Source: Bradyrhizobium sp. NP1 (lineage in GTDB: Bacteria > Pseudomonadota > Alphaproteobacteria > Rhizobiales > Xanthobacteraceae). From it: a stretch of 64,000 nucleotides of DNA. Below, in pieces: positions 16,629 through 24,757 of the stretch. The notes beneath the pieces were generated by a model. The model saw only the letters and a program-made list of their open reading frames with translations. It was not told the DNA's origin and did not search any database. The stretch is taken from the NCBI RefSeq assembly GCF_030378205.1, contig NZ_CP127385.1, forward strand, positions 1,211,001 through 1,275,000, given 5' to 3'. Position 1 is the stretch's first letter. The number at the start of each line of letters is the position of its first letter. A program made the position numbers and the translations under genes.

Positions 16629-17711
16629 CTAGTGCAGCGACAGCATGTGGCCCTGTTCCGGTGGAATGCGCCCCGCCAGCGTATCGCGATAGACCTGTTC
16701 CACCGCTGCCGGCCCGCGGCTGTGGACCACCGTCAGCCAGCGTTCCAGTTTTGGCTCGAATGTCGTCCACGCCACGCCGAAGCGCTGGTCGATGCCGCCG
16801 GGCCCCCATTCTTTCGCCCGCTTGCGGATCTGGTCGAAGAACCAAATTGGCTTGGCGCCCGGCAATTGAGGTTCCTCCGGCGTCGAGGCGCGGTGGGTGA
16901 GGCCGATCCGTCCGGAATATTTCATTTGCGCGCCGAACTGCCGGTGCAGCCTTTCGCGCAAGGCGCTGTTGCCGGCCATGTCGACGAAGGCGACCGGCCG
17001 ATCGGCGGGAAGCGCGCCTATGCGGTCATAGGTGACGACGTCGTCGTAGCAGCCGAGCGATTTCACATAGGGCACATTGGCCGCCGATGTCAGCCCGATC
17101 ACCTCGACCCCGCTGCGCTGGCCGTGCAGGAGATGTGCGAGGCCGAACGCGGTCTTGCTGGAGGCCGAAGACAGCATCACGGCGCGGGCGCCGAAAAATT
17201 CGTTCTCGGCGAGATAGTCGTCGACCAGGAAGGAGAGCATGAACAAGGGGCGCAGCAGCGCCTGGTAATCGCCTCGCACGCCCGCGAAGGCGGGGTCACG
17301 GGTCACCCGCGCATAGGCATTATAGACCGGCGCCACGCCCTGGCGGTGCGCGGCCGCATCGCGCAGGCCGCGCTTGCTGACATCGGAAGCCTCGATCACG
17401 AGATGGCTTGCCATCGGAAAATAGCCGAACAGGCGTTCGCCTTCGGCGATGCCGGGATGGCGCGAGGCGACGACATCGCCAAAGCCCCACACGGGAATGT
17501 TGCCGAAGCCTTTTGGCGCCGGAAACAGCTCCCAGTATTTCAGTTCATCGCCGAGCACCGCGTAGGTGATGTTATTCGCGGTGAGGGCGAAGCGGTCGAC
17601 TTGGACCAGGAGGGCGTCATCGGGCAGCGCGGCGCCATCGGGCAGTTCGGTCTCGATCGTCTTGCATTGGCTCAAATCGTCGCGCGCGACGATGAAGTCG
17701 ATGGCTTGCAT
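16629..17711 (-). CDS. DUF2855-family protein
   Basis: The 360-residue product matches the DUF2855 family over its full length. The opening (ALLVQVDRFALTANNITYAVLGDELKYWELFPAP, and PVWGFGDVVAS) resembles the N-terminal domain of medium-chain alcohol dehydrogenases/quinone reductases. The central part (ARAVMLSSASSKTAFGLAHLL) looks like the nucleotide-binding half, though a clean GxGxxG is not evident. No biochemical role is firmly known to me. It starts three bases after the end of the DNA-glycosylase gene and lies 82 bases upstream of the monooxygenase, so the genes are very likely co-transcribed. A reductase acting on an enone or ketone would fit the neighbours. Confidence 0.82.
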   Translation of the reverse strand: MQAIDFIVARDDLSQCKTIETELPDGAALPDDALLVQVDRFALTANNITYAVLGDELKYWELFPAPKGFGNIPVWGFGDVVASRHPGIAEGERLFGYFPMASHLVIEASDVSKRGLRDAAAHRQGVAPVYNAYARVTRDPAFAGVRGDYQALLRPLFMLSFLVDDYLAENEFFGARAVMLSSASSKTAFGLAHLLHGQRSGVEVIGLTSAANVPYVKSLGCYDDVVTYDRIGALPADRPVAFVDMAGNSALRERLHRQFGAQMKYSGRIGLTHRASTPEEPQLPGAKPIWFFDQIRKRAKEWGPGGIDQRFGVAWTTFEPKLERWLTVVHSRGPAAVEQVYRDTLAGRIPPEQGHMLSLH

Positions 17712-17714
17712 GGT

Positions 17715-18455
17715 TCAGGATCCCGGCTTCTTCGGTGCCGCGATCTTTGCGTTCGTGGACGTGCGTTTGGCAACAGCAACATTGTTTGAAACGGTGTTCG
17801 CCGTTGCCTCGCCTGCGATCACGCCTTCGCGCTTCTTGATGGCGCGATAATAGCTCCACCACAGATGCGCCGCCGCGCCGCGCAGTGGCCGCCAGGGCTC
17901 GGCGAGCGGCGTCATCTCCTTGACGCTCGGACGATGCTTCAGCCCTAGCCCGAGCCGGATCGCCTCCTGCACGGCGAGATCGCCGGCCGGCCAGGCGTCG
18001 CCGTGACCGAGGCAGAACAGCAGGTAGACGTCGGCGGTCCAGGGGCCGACGCCGGGCAGTGCCGTCAGGGTGTGGTGGGCGGCGTCTGCGTCCTCTTCCG
18101 CGAGCACGTCGAGATTCAGCCGCTCGGCGGCAAGTTCGCGGGCGATGTTCTTCAGCGTCTTGATCTTGGCCGCAGACAGGCCGAGCCGGCCAAGACGGTC
18201 GGCGCGCGCGCGGCGCAGCGCGTCGTGATCGAACGGCTCGTAGGCCGCACTGACGCGGGCCCAGATCGCCCCCGCGCTCGCGGTCGAAAGCTGCTGGCCG
18301 CAGATGATGTGCGCAAGGCCAACGAAGCCGGGTTCGCGCCGCCGCAGCGCCGGCATGCCGGTGACCGCGAAGATCGGCTGCAGCCGAGGGTCCTGCTTCA
18401 CCAGCGCTTGGATGGCTTCTTCGAGATCGGCCTGGGTGTTGAGATGGACGGTCAT
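17715..18455 (-). CDS. DNA-3-methyladenine glycosylase II (AlkA-like)
   Basis: The 246-residue protein has the helix-hairpin-helix glycosylase motif ALPGVGPWTADVYLLFCLG (about 132-150) followed by the catalytic aspartate D159 in WPAGDLAVQEA. This is the arrangement of AlkA-type enzymes, which remove alkylated purines in base excision repair. The ICGQQLST segment is also typical. The C-terminal ~40 residues are disordered and basic and may aid DNA binding. I chose the ATG at 18455; a longer frame begins at 18506 inside a repeat and is less likely. It is the first gene of the unit with DUF2855, the monooxygenase and the NHL protein. Confidence 0.87.
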   Translation of the reverse strand: MTVHLNTQADLEEAIQALVKQDPRLQPIFAVTGMPALRRREPGFVGLAHIICGQQLSTASAGAIWARVSAAYEPFDHDALRRARADRLGRLGLSAAKIKTLKNIARELAAERLNLDVLAEEDADAAHHTLTALPGVGPWTADVYLLFCLGHGDAWPAGDLAVQEAIRLGLGLKHRPSVKEMTPLAEPWRPLRGAAAHLWWSYYRAIKKREGVIAGEATANTVSNNVAVAKRTSTNAKIAAPKKPGS

Positions 18456-18473
18456 GGAATACTGGGAAACACC

Positions 18474-18516
18474 ACGGTCATGACCGGGCTTGTCCCGGCC
18501 ATCCACGTCTTCTTAA
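18474..18516. repeat. Short palindromic REP-like element
   Basis: The motif TGACCGGGCTTGTCCCGGCCA followed by CCACGTCTT is a common Bradyrhizobium intergenic palindrome (CCGGGcttgTCCCGG core). It lies between the divergent starts of the alkA-like and gluQ genes. Confidence 0.6.
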
Positions 18517-18615
18517 CTTAGGGAACGACAACAGCGATCCGTTATAGCAAATGAAGCAGCACATTGGATCGGCGTACCCGGCGGGAAGAGCGGCATGACG
18601 GAGACTGCGTAGCCA

Positions 18616-19485
18616 ATGCCACCCGTTTTCCGTTTTGCGCCGAGCCCGAATGGTTATCTGCATCTCGGGCACGCCTATTCGGCGCTTTTGAACTTCGACC
18701 TGGCGCGCCGGCGCGGCGGCCGCTTCCTGCTGCGGATCGAGGACATCGATCCCACCCGCTGCCGGCCCGAGTTCGAGGCGGCGATCTATGAGGATCTCGC
18801 CTGGCTCGGGATCGCCTGGGAGACGCCGGTGCGCCGGCAGTCGGAGCATTTTGCCGCCTACCGCGCGGCGCTCGACGAGCTCTCGGCCTTGGGGCTGGTC
18901 TATCCGGCGTTCGAGAGCCGCGCCGAGATCGCGCTGCTGGTCGCGCAGCGCGACGCGGCGGGCGGCTGGCCGCGCGACCCCGACGGTGCGCCGCTGTATC
19001 CCGGCAGCGCCGGCGCGCTTTCGCCCGCCGCGCGGCAGCGGTTGATCGGGGAGGGCGCGCCCTATGCGCTGCGGCTCGACATGGCGGCGGCCTGCGCGCG
19101 CGCAGGTGCGCTCGGCTGGACCGAGCTTGGCGAAGGCCCGGCGGGCGAGCACGGCGAGGTTGCCGCCCACCCGCTGGCCTGGGGCGACGTCATCCTGGCA
19201 CGCAGGGAGACCCCGACCAGCTACCATCTGTCGGTCGTGGTCGACGACGCGCTGCAGGGCGTCACCGACGTCGTGCGGGGGCAGGACCTCTTCCATGCCA
19301 CCGGCGTACACCGGCTGCTGCAGCACCTGCTCGGCCTGCCGCAGCCGGTGTACCAGCACCACCGCCTCATCAAGGATGCCAGCGGGCAGAAGCTCTCGAA
19401 GTCGACGGCCGCGACCGGCTTGCGCGAACTGCGCGCCGGCGGCGTCGCGGCGGCCGAGGTGCGGCGGCTGGTGGAGCCGATTTGA
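18616..19485 (+). CDS. gluQ: Glutamyl-Q tRNA(Asp) synthetase
   Basis: The 289-residue protein is a truncated glutamyl-tRNA synthetase without an anticodon-binding domain, as in GluQRS, which attaches glutamate to queuosine-34 of tRNA(Asp). Visible landmarks are FAPSPNGYLHLGHAYSAL (HIGH-type HLGH), LRIEDIDPTRCRPEF, DVVRGQDLFHATGVHRLLQHLL and the KLSKS loop near 258. E. coli-type enzymes carry zinc cysteines after the LVYxCxC position; here the stretch is VYPAFESRAEI, with none. An ATG start at 18616 follows directly from a short intergenic region. It is a single gene read away from the alkA-like unit. Confidence 0.92.
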   Translation: MPPVFRFAPSPNGYLHLGHAYSALLNFDLARRRGGRFLLRIEDIDPTRCRPEFEAAIYEDLAWLGIAWETPVRRQSEHFAAYRAALDELSALGLVYPAFESRAEIALLVAQRDAAGGWPRDPDGAPLYPGSAGALSPAARQRLIGEGAPYALRLDMAAACARAGALGWTELGEGPAGEHGEVAAHPLAWGDVILARRETPTSYHLSVVVDDALQGVTDVVRGQDLFHATGVHRLLQHLLGLPQPVYQHHRLIKDASGQKLSKSTAATGLRELRAGGVAAAEVRRLVEPI

Positions 19486-19650
19486 CGCTCGCGCCTTTGC
19501 CGCGCAAAGCGCCTCCCGGAATGGATAGCGAGTGCTAGAGTCGGACGATTGGTAGGTTTGCCTTAAGCTTTCCAGTGACCTGCCGAAACGCCTCAGTGAC
19601 TCCGATAGCCCCGCCGTGCCATGCTGCGTCCGTGGGGCAAAAGGGGAATC

Positions 19651-20895
19651 ATGGCGCCAAGGAAGCGCTCAGCGCGCGCCGTCCGGCCTAAGCGGCCGAC
19701 ACGGAAACGCGCCGCAAAACCGGCGGCAAAGCCGCGCCGGCGCAGCCAGGCTGCGGCGCCCGGCGTGGTCGAAACGGCGCTCGCCACCTTCGCCCACGAG
19801 GTGCGCACGCCGCTCACCGGAATCCTGGCCATCAGCGACCTGCTTGCGACCTCGGAGCTCGGCGAGCGCGAGCGGCGCTGGGTCGACACCATCAAGGCCG
19901 GCGCTGAGCATCTGGCAAGCCTCGCCACCCTGTTCGTCGACGCCGCCAAGGATGCCGCCGTCGCCTCCCGGCTGCGGCAGGATCTGTTCGACCTGCGCGC
20001 GCTCGCCCGCAGCGCCGGGGATTCGCTGGCCGGCCGCGCGGCGGCGAAAGGGCTGCAATCGCAGGTGGACATCGCAGATGGAATTCCCGCGCTCGTGGTC
20101 GGCGATCCCGTCCGCCTGCGCGCGGCGCTGGAAAACCTGATCGACAACGCCGTGAAGTTCACCGAGCAGGGCGGTGTCGCACTCGCGGTGTCACCGCAGC
20201 GTGGTCGCGACAAGCGCAAGATTCTGGTCGCCTTCGCGGTCTCGGACAGCGGGATCGGGCTGACGCTCGCCGAGATCAAGCGGCTGTTCCGGCCGTTCTC
20301 GCAGGCCAACGTCTCGGTTGCGGCGCGCTTCGGCGGCGCCGGCCTCGGGCTGTCCTCGGTCAAGCAGCTTGCCCGGTCGATGGGCGGCGACATCGTCGTC
20401 GCGCCGCGGCCAGGCGGCGGGACCACCTTCACGCTGACGGTCAGGCTCGATTGCGCCGGTCCGGCGTTGCCGGCCACGGCGGATGCGTCCGAGGGAGCGG
20501 CGCCGGAAGCCGCGCGGCCGCTGCGCGTGCTCAGCGTCGAGGACAATCCGTTCGGCCGCGTGGTGCTCAACACCATCCTGACCGAGCTCGGCCATCAGGC
20601 CGAATTCATCGGCCGTGGCGAGGTCGCGGCCGAGCGCATCGCGCAGGGCGCTTTCGACGCGGTGCTGATGGACATGGTGCTGCCGGGGATCGACGGCATC
20701 GAGGCGATCAGGCGGATTCGCGCCCTGCCGCCGCCGGCCGGCCGGATTCCGATCATCGGCGTTTCCGGGCGCGGCGAAGACGAAGCCGCCTCGCGCGCGG
20801 CCGGCGCCGACGCGTTCCTGCTCAAGCCCGTGTCTCCGCGGGCCTTAGCGACTGCGCTGCTTGAAGCGTTACGCCGTGCGGCAGCTGCGACTTGA
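19651..20895 (+). CDS. Hybrid histidine kinase with receiver domain, no sensor domain
   Basis: The 414-residue protein starts at the ATG at 19651 (AAGGGGAATC upstream). It opens with a very basic, proline/alanine-rich tail (about 1-36) and has no membrane helix or PAS/GAF sensor. The H box FAHEVRTPLTG contains H49. The ATPase domain shows N (LENLIDNAVKFT), G1 (VSDSGIGL), F (PFSQANVS) and G2 (GGAGLGLSSVKQL) boxes. The receiver (about 290-410) has VEDNPFGR, the phosphoacceptor in DAVLMDMVLPGIDG, and FLLKPVSPRAL. It is a soluble kinase that must take its signal from a partner. The last 74 bases overlap the oppositely read YihY gene. Confidence 0.88.
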   Translation: MAPRKRSARAVRPKRPTRKRAAKPAAKPRRRSQAAAPGVVETALATFAHEVRTPLTGILAISDLLATSELGERERRWVDTIKAGAEHLASLATLFVDAAKDAAVASRLRQDLFDLRALARSAGDSLAGRAAAKGLQSQVDIADGIPALVVGDPVRLRAALENLIDNAVKFTEQGGVALAVSPQRGRDKRKILVAFAVSDSGIGLTLAEIKRLFRPFSQANVSVAARFGGAGLGLSSVKQLARSMGGDIVVAPRPGGGTTFTLTVRLDCAGPALPATADASEGAAPEAARPLRVLSVEDNPFGRVVLNTILTELGHQAEFIGRGEVAAERIAQGAFDAVLMDMVLPGIDGIEAIRRIRALPPPAGRIPIIGVSGRGEDEAASRAAGADAFLLKPVSPRALATALLEALRRAAAAT

Positions 20896-21715
20896 TGATC
20901 GCGGCGTTGAGCTCGCCGCCGAAGACGAAGATCGCGGCGATGAAATACAGGAACACCAGCGCGATGACGACCGAGGCGAGTCCCGCATACATCGTGACGT
21001 AGTTGTTGGCGAAGCGCGCCAGATACTGGCCGAACACGATGCCCGATATCAGCGACGCCACCAGCGTGAAGATGATGCCGGGCAGGATCTGCAGGAAGGT
21101 GCGCCGTCCTGCCGGCAGCCAGGCGTGCAGAATGAGCAACGCGACGATCAGCGCGACGATGGTGATGCCGTAGCGCACGATGGTAAGAAGCTGCTCGTTG
21201 CTCTCCACGATCAGCGGGATATGGCGGCGCACCGCCTCGATGATCAGCGGCCCGAGCACGATCAGGAACGCCATCGCGAGCGAGGTGAAGGCGGCGACCA
21301 GCGTGTAGCCGATCGATTCCAGTCTGAGCCAGTACCAGCGCCGCGCCTCGACCACCGCATAGGCGCGGTTGAGCGCGATACGCAGCGCTTCCACGCCGTT
21401 GGAGGCGAAGTACACGGCAAGAACCGCACCGATGGTCAGGATGTCGCCGCGCGTCGTGGTCAGCACGTCGTGGATTTGGCCCGACAGCGCATCGGCGACC
21501 TGCTTCGGCCAGATCTGCAACAGCAGCTCGACGGCCTGGTCGGCGAGCTCCTTGGAGCCGAAGAAGCCTGCAAGCGAGGTCAGCACGATCAGGAACGGGA
21601 ACAGCGCCATCAGCGTTGACAGCGCGATATGGCTGGCGATGGCCCAGCCATCGTCAGCCAGGAACGTGTAGAAGGCGTCCATCACGATGAGGTAGACGGA
21701 GCGGAGCTGCCTCAC
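20822..21715 (-). CDS. YihY/BrkB-family inner-membrane protein
   Basis: The approximately 297-residue protein has six hydrophobic helices and YihY hallmarks: DDGWAIASHIALSTLMALFPFLIVLTSLAGF near the start and, towards the end, LPGIIFTLVASLISGIVFGQYLARFANNYVTMYAGLASVVIALVFLYFIAAIFVFGGELNAA. The family is also called ribonuclease BN-like, an old misassignment; the true role is unknown, perhaps transport. The start is either GTG at 21715 or ATG at 21682, and neither has a strong ribosome site. I prefer GTG because relatives keep the RxLRSVYLIVMDAFY stretch. The 3' end overlaps the hybrid kinase gene tail-to-tail. Confidence 0.85.
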   Translation of the reverse strand: MRQLRSVYLIVMDAFYTFLADDGWAIASHIALSTLMALFPFLIVLTSLAGFFGSKELADQAVELLLQIWPKQVADALSGQIHDVLTTTRGDILTIGAVLAVYFASNGVEALRIALNRAYAVVEARRWYWLRLESIGYTLVAAFTSLAMAFLIVLGPLIIEAVRRHIPLIVESNEQLLTIVRYGITIVALIVALLILHAWLPAGRRTFLQILPGIIFTLVASLISGIVFGQYLARFANNYVTMYAGLASVVIALVFLYFIAAIFVFGGELNAAIIKSQLPHGVTLQAAQSLRPAETRA

Positions 21716-21832
21716 ATTGCACCCGGGACGGCGGACGAGGGATTCGCGGGTACCATCTGATATTATCGGCTTAAAAGCCAGATCGTTCCTCGCCTTGTGG
21801 CGGTCGGTCCCGCACAGTGTTATGGACGGGGC

Positions 21833-22027
21833 ATGGCATCCTTCCTGAGCTCTTTCCTGCTTCCCATCGCCGTCGGCGCGGTCGCGCTGGTGCTTCTGCT
21901 CGGCCTCGTCAACATGATGCGAGGCGGTTCGCCGAACCGCTCGCAGCAATTGATGCGGCTGCGCGTTTTGCTGCAATTCGTGGCCATCATCATCACCATG
22001 CTCGCGGTCTGGGCGATGGGACGGTGA
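21833..22027 (+). CDS. Twin-transmembrane HIG1-domain-like small protein
   Basis: The 64-residue protein has two hydrophobic helices (LLPIAVGAVALVLLLGLVNMM and LQFVAIIITMLAVWAM) separated by a basic loop with GSPNRSQQLMRLRVLLQ. This is the pattern of the small HIG1-type twin-transmembrane proteins found in many alphaproteobacteria, usually directly upstream of the PduO-type adenosyltransferase gene, as here (25 bases). In mitochondria, HIG1 proteins associate with respiratory complexes; a similar role here is inferred only from the fold. The ATG at 21833 was chosen because upstream in-frame codons add no conserved sequence. Confidence 0.82.
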   Translation: MASFLSSFLLPIAVGAVALVLLLGLVNMMRGGSPNRSQQLMRLRVLLQFVAIIITMLAVWAMGR

Positions 22028-22051
22028 CGATGACGGCGTGAGGACAAACAC

Positions 22052-22624
22052 ATGGTCGTGCTCAATCGGATTTATACGAAGACTGGCGATGACGGCTCTA
22101 CCGCGCTTGGCAGCGGCGAGCGGCGTCCGAAATTTGATCTGCGGGTGACGGCCTACGGGACCGTCGACGAAACCAACGCCGCGATCGGCGTCGTGCGCCT
22201 GCATCTGAAGGATGCAGTGGAGCTCGATGCGATGCTGGGCCGGATCCAGAACGACCTGTTCGACCTCGGCGCCGACCTCGCGGTGCCCGAGCGCCAGGGC
22301 AAGGCCGAGCGCCTGCGGCTGCTCGCGAGCCAGGTCGAGCGGCTGGAGCGCGAGATCGATCAGCTCAACGAGAAGCTCGCAGCCCTGACTTCCTTCGTGC
22401 TGCCGGGCGGCACGGCGGCGGCGGCCCATCTGCATCTGGCGCGCACGATATGCCGCCGGGCGGAACGCGTGGTGGTGGAACTCGCCGCCAGGCCGGACGA
22501 GCCGGTCGGCGCGGCGGCGATCCAGTATCTCAACCGGCTGTCGGATTTCCTCTTTGTGGCAAGCCGCACTGCCAATAATAATGGTGCGGGTGACGTGCTC
22601 TGGGTGCCGGGCCAGAACCGCTGA
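22052..22624 (+). CDS. pduO: Cob(I)alamin adenosyltransferase, PduO/MMAB type
   Basis: The 190-residue enzyme transfers the adenosyl group of ATP to cob(I)alamin to make coenzyme B12. Landmarks are the N-terminal ATP loop RIYTKTGDDGSTALGSGER, the VDETNAAIGVVR helix, IQNDLFDLGADLAVP, FVLPGGTAAAAHLHLARTICRRAER, and the C-terminal LNRLSDFLFVASR. Length and motif order are those of full PduO-type proteins. An ATG with GAGG upstream starts it, and it probably shares a transcript with the twin-transmembrane gene. A double-hairpin repeat follows it. Confidence 0.93.
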   Translation: MVVLNRIYTKTGDDGSTALGSGERRPKFDLRVTAYGTVDETNAAIGVVRLHLKDAVELDAMLGRIQNDLFDLGADLAVPERQGKAERLRLLASQVERLEREIDQLNEKLAALTSFVLPGGTAAAAHLHLARTICRRAERVVVELAARPDEPVGAAAIQYLNRLSDFLFVASRTANNNGAGDVLWVPGQNR

Positions 22625-22635
22625 CACCGGGCCTT

Positions 22636-22795
22636 GGTGTCGCGATTTCGAAGTTCGCATCATTCTGCGGCCGCCAGTTTGCGAACTTCAGGAATCGAAG
22701 GACATTGTCAACTTATTGATCTAGTGTGGCTTTGGTTCAGAAATCCGCATGGCGAACGCGCGGCGACAAAGATGCGGGCTTCTGAACCACCACCC
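22636..22795 (+). repeat. Double-hairpin intergenic element, copy B
   Basis: Hairpin 1 has the core pair 22650-22659 with 22680-22689 (GAAGTTCGCA/TGCGAACTTC). The linker CAACTTATTGAT is at 22709-22720. Hairpin 2 pairs 22734-22750 with 22772-22788 (17 bp with two mismatches), with a TTT bulge at 22731-22733 on the 5' arm and an outer GTGTGGC/ACCACC pair. The layout is that of copy A but the hairpin 2 stem is different. It lies between the end of pduO and the start of etfB. Confidence 0.85.
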
Positions 22796-22898
22796 AGGGC
22801 CGATTTTTAGCCTTGCGCGCGTTGACCGGGGTTGGCGGGCGCTTTAGGTTCCGCGCAAAGCACAGCAAACCCCGACATTTTCAAGCGAAAGAGGATCG

Positions 22899-23648
22899 AT
22901 GAAGGTTCTGGTGCCGGTCAAGCGGGTGGTCGACTACAACGTCAAGATCCGCGTCAAGGGCGACGGATCGGGCGTCGAGCTCGCCAACGTCAAGATGTCG
23001 ATGAATCCATTCGACGAAATCGCGGTCGAGGAGGCCCTGCGCCTGAAGGAGGCGGGCAAGGCGACCGAGGTCGTGGTGGTGTCGATCGGGCCCGCACAGG
23101 CCACCGAAACCATCCGCACCGGGCTTGCGATGGGCGCCGACCGCGGCATCCTGGTCAAGGCGGAAGGCAATGTCGAGCCGCTCGCGGTGGCCAAGATCCT
23201 CAAGAAGATCGCCGACGAGGAGCAGCCGGGCCTCATCATTCTCGGCAAGCAGGCGATCGACGACGATAGCAACCAGACCGGCCAGATGCTGGCTGCCTTG
23301 CTCGGCTGGTCGCAGGCGACTTTCGCCTCCAAGCTGGAAGTCGATGGAAGCGACTTCAAGGTGACGCGTGAGGTCGACGGCGGCCTGCAGACCGTGAAGC
23401 TGAAGGGGCCGGCGATCGTCACCACCGACCTCCGCCTCAACGAGCCGCGCTACGCCTCGCTGCCGAACATCATGAAGGCGAAGAAGAAGCCGATCGCGGA
23501 GAAGAACGCGTCCGACTACGGCGTCGATCTCGCGCCGCATCTGGAAATCCTCAAGACATCGGAGCCGCCGGGCCGCAAGGCGGGCGTCAAGGTCAAGGAC
23601 GTCGCCGAGCTGGTGTCGAAGCTGAAGAATGAAGCCGGGGTTCTCTAA
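22899..23648 (+). CDS. etfB: Electron transfer flavoprotein subunit beta
   Basis: The 249-residue protein is the small ETF subunit, which with EtfA carries electrons from acyl-CoA and related dehydrogenases to ETF-ubiquinone oxidoreductase. The start [20 protein letters not shown], the central signature region ([19 protein letters not shown] ... [31 protein letters not shown]), and the C-terminal [12 protein letters not shown] are all standard. The GAGGATCG site precedes the ATG. The next gene, etfA, begins immediately after the stop, so the two are translated together. Confidence 0.96.
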   Translation: MKVLVPVKRVVDYNVKIRVKGDGSGVELANVKMSMNPFDEIAVEEALRLKEAGKATEVVVVSIGPAQATETIRTGLAMGADRGILVKAEGNVEPLAVAKILKKIADEEQPGLIILGKQAIDDDSNQTGQMLAALLGWSQATFASKLEVDGSDFKVTREVDGGLQTVKLKGPAIVTTDLRLNEPRYASLPNIMKAKKKPIAEKNASDYGVDLAPHLEILKTSEPPGRKAGVKVKDVAELVSKLKNEAGVL

Positions 23649-24599
23649 ATGACGACGCTGTTGATTGCCGAACACGATCATGAATCGCTGAAGGACGCGA
23701 CCAACAAGGCGCTAACCGCGGCCGCCCAGCTCGGCGGTGAGGTGCATGTGCTGGTCGCCGGCGGCGGCCAGGGCACCAAGGCGGCGGCGGAAGCTGCCTC
23801 CAAGCTGCAGGGCGTGACCAAGGTGCTCGTCGCCGAAGGCGCTGCTTACGAGCATGATCTCGCCGAGCCCTTGGCAGCGCTGATCGTCTCGCTCGCGGCG
23901 GCGTATGATGCGATCGTCGCGCCCGCGACCTCGCGCTTCAAGAACGTGATGCCGCGCGTCGCGGCGCTGCTCGACGTCATGCAGGTGTCGGAGATCATCA
24001 AGGTGGTTGCGCCCGACACGTTCGAGCGGCCGATCTATGCCGGCAATGCGATCCAGACGGTGAAGTCCAAGGACGCCAAGAAGGTGATCACGGTGCGCAC
24101 CTCGACCTTCGCGGCGACCGGTGCGGGCGGCAGTGCCGCGATCGAGAACGCCGCAGCCGCGGCCGATCCCGGCCTTTCCAGCTTCGTCGGCGAGGAAGTC
24201 GCCAAGAGCGATCGCCCCGAGCTGACCTCGGCCAGGATCATCGTCTCCGGCGGCCGCGCCATGCAGAGCCGCGAGAACTTCGCGAAATATATCGAGCCGC
24301 TCGCCGACAAGCTCGGCGCCGGTGTCGGCGCCTCGCGCGCGGCAGTCGATGCGGGCTACGCGCCGAACGACTGGCAGGTCGGGCAGACCGGCAAGGTGGT
24401 CGCCCCGGAACTTTATGTCGCGATCGGCATCTCCGGCGCCATCCAGCATCTCGCCGGCATGAAGGACTCCAAGGTGATCGTCGCCATCAACAAGGACGAG
24501 GATGCGCCGATCTTCCAGGTCGCCGATTACGGCCTGGTCGCGGACCTCTATCAGGCGGTTCCCGAGCTGACCGATGCGCTCGGCAAACTCGGAAAGTAA
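23649..24599 (+). CDS. etfA: Electron transfer flavoprotein subunit alpha
   Basis: The 316-residue large ETF subunit binds FAD in its C-terminal half. Signatures are [91 protein letters not shown], in order, covering about 195-290 and including the FAD-contacting SGRAM/Q and SGA-QH residues. It is encoded directly after etfB and about 160 bases before a 3-hydroxyacyl-CoA dehydrogenase gene, a conserved alphaproteobacterial order linking fatty-acid or PHB turnover to the respiratory chain. Confidence 0.96.
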   Translation: MTTLLIAEHDHESLKDATNKALTAAAQLGGEVHVLVAGGGQGTKAAAEAASKLQGVTKVLVAEGAAYEHDLAEPLAALIVSLAAAYDAIVAPATSRFKNVMPRVAALLDVMQVSEIIKVVAPDTFERPIYAGNAIQTVKSKDAKKVITVRTSTFAATGAGGSAAIENAAAAADPGLSSFVGEEVAKSDRPELTSARIIVSGGRAMQSRENFAKYIEPLADKLGAGVGASRAAVDAGYAPNDWQVGQTGKVVAPELYVAIGISGAIQHLAGMKDSKVIVAINKDEDAPIFQVADYGLVADLYQAVPELTDALGKLGK

Positions 24600-24757
24600 C
24601 GATGATTCGAACGGCCAGATGCGCGAGCGCCGGCCGGTGTCCTATATTGAAGAAGAGCACCTTGAGCGGGCGGGTTCCGCTTCTCCTCACGGCGCATTGA
24701 AGACTGGCGGGACGGGTGGGCAGGCGCGATATGCGCGCCGGTTCGGTGGATGAGAAG

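Noticed and set aside
14810..16900. 696-codon plus-strand frame opposite the monooxygenase gene
   Set aside because: Antisense to FAD-motif coding sequence; no ribosome site and no family resemblance.
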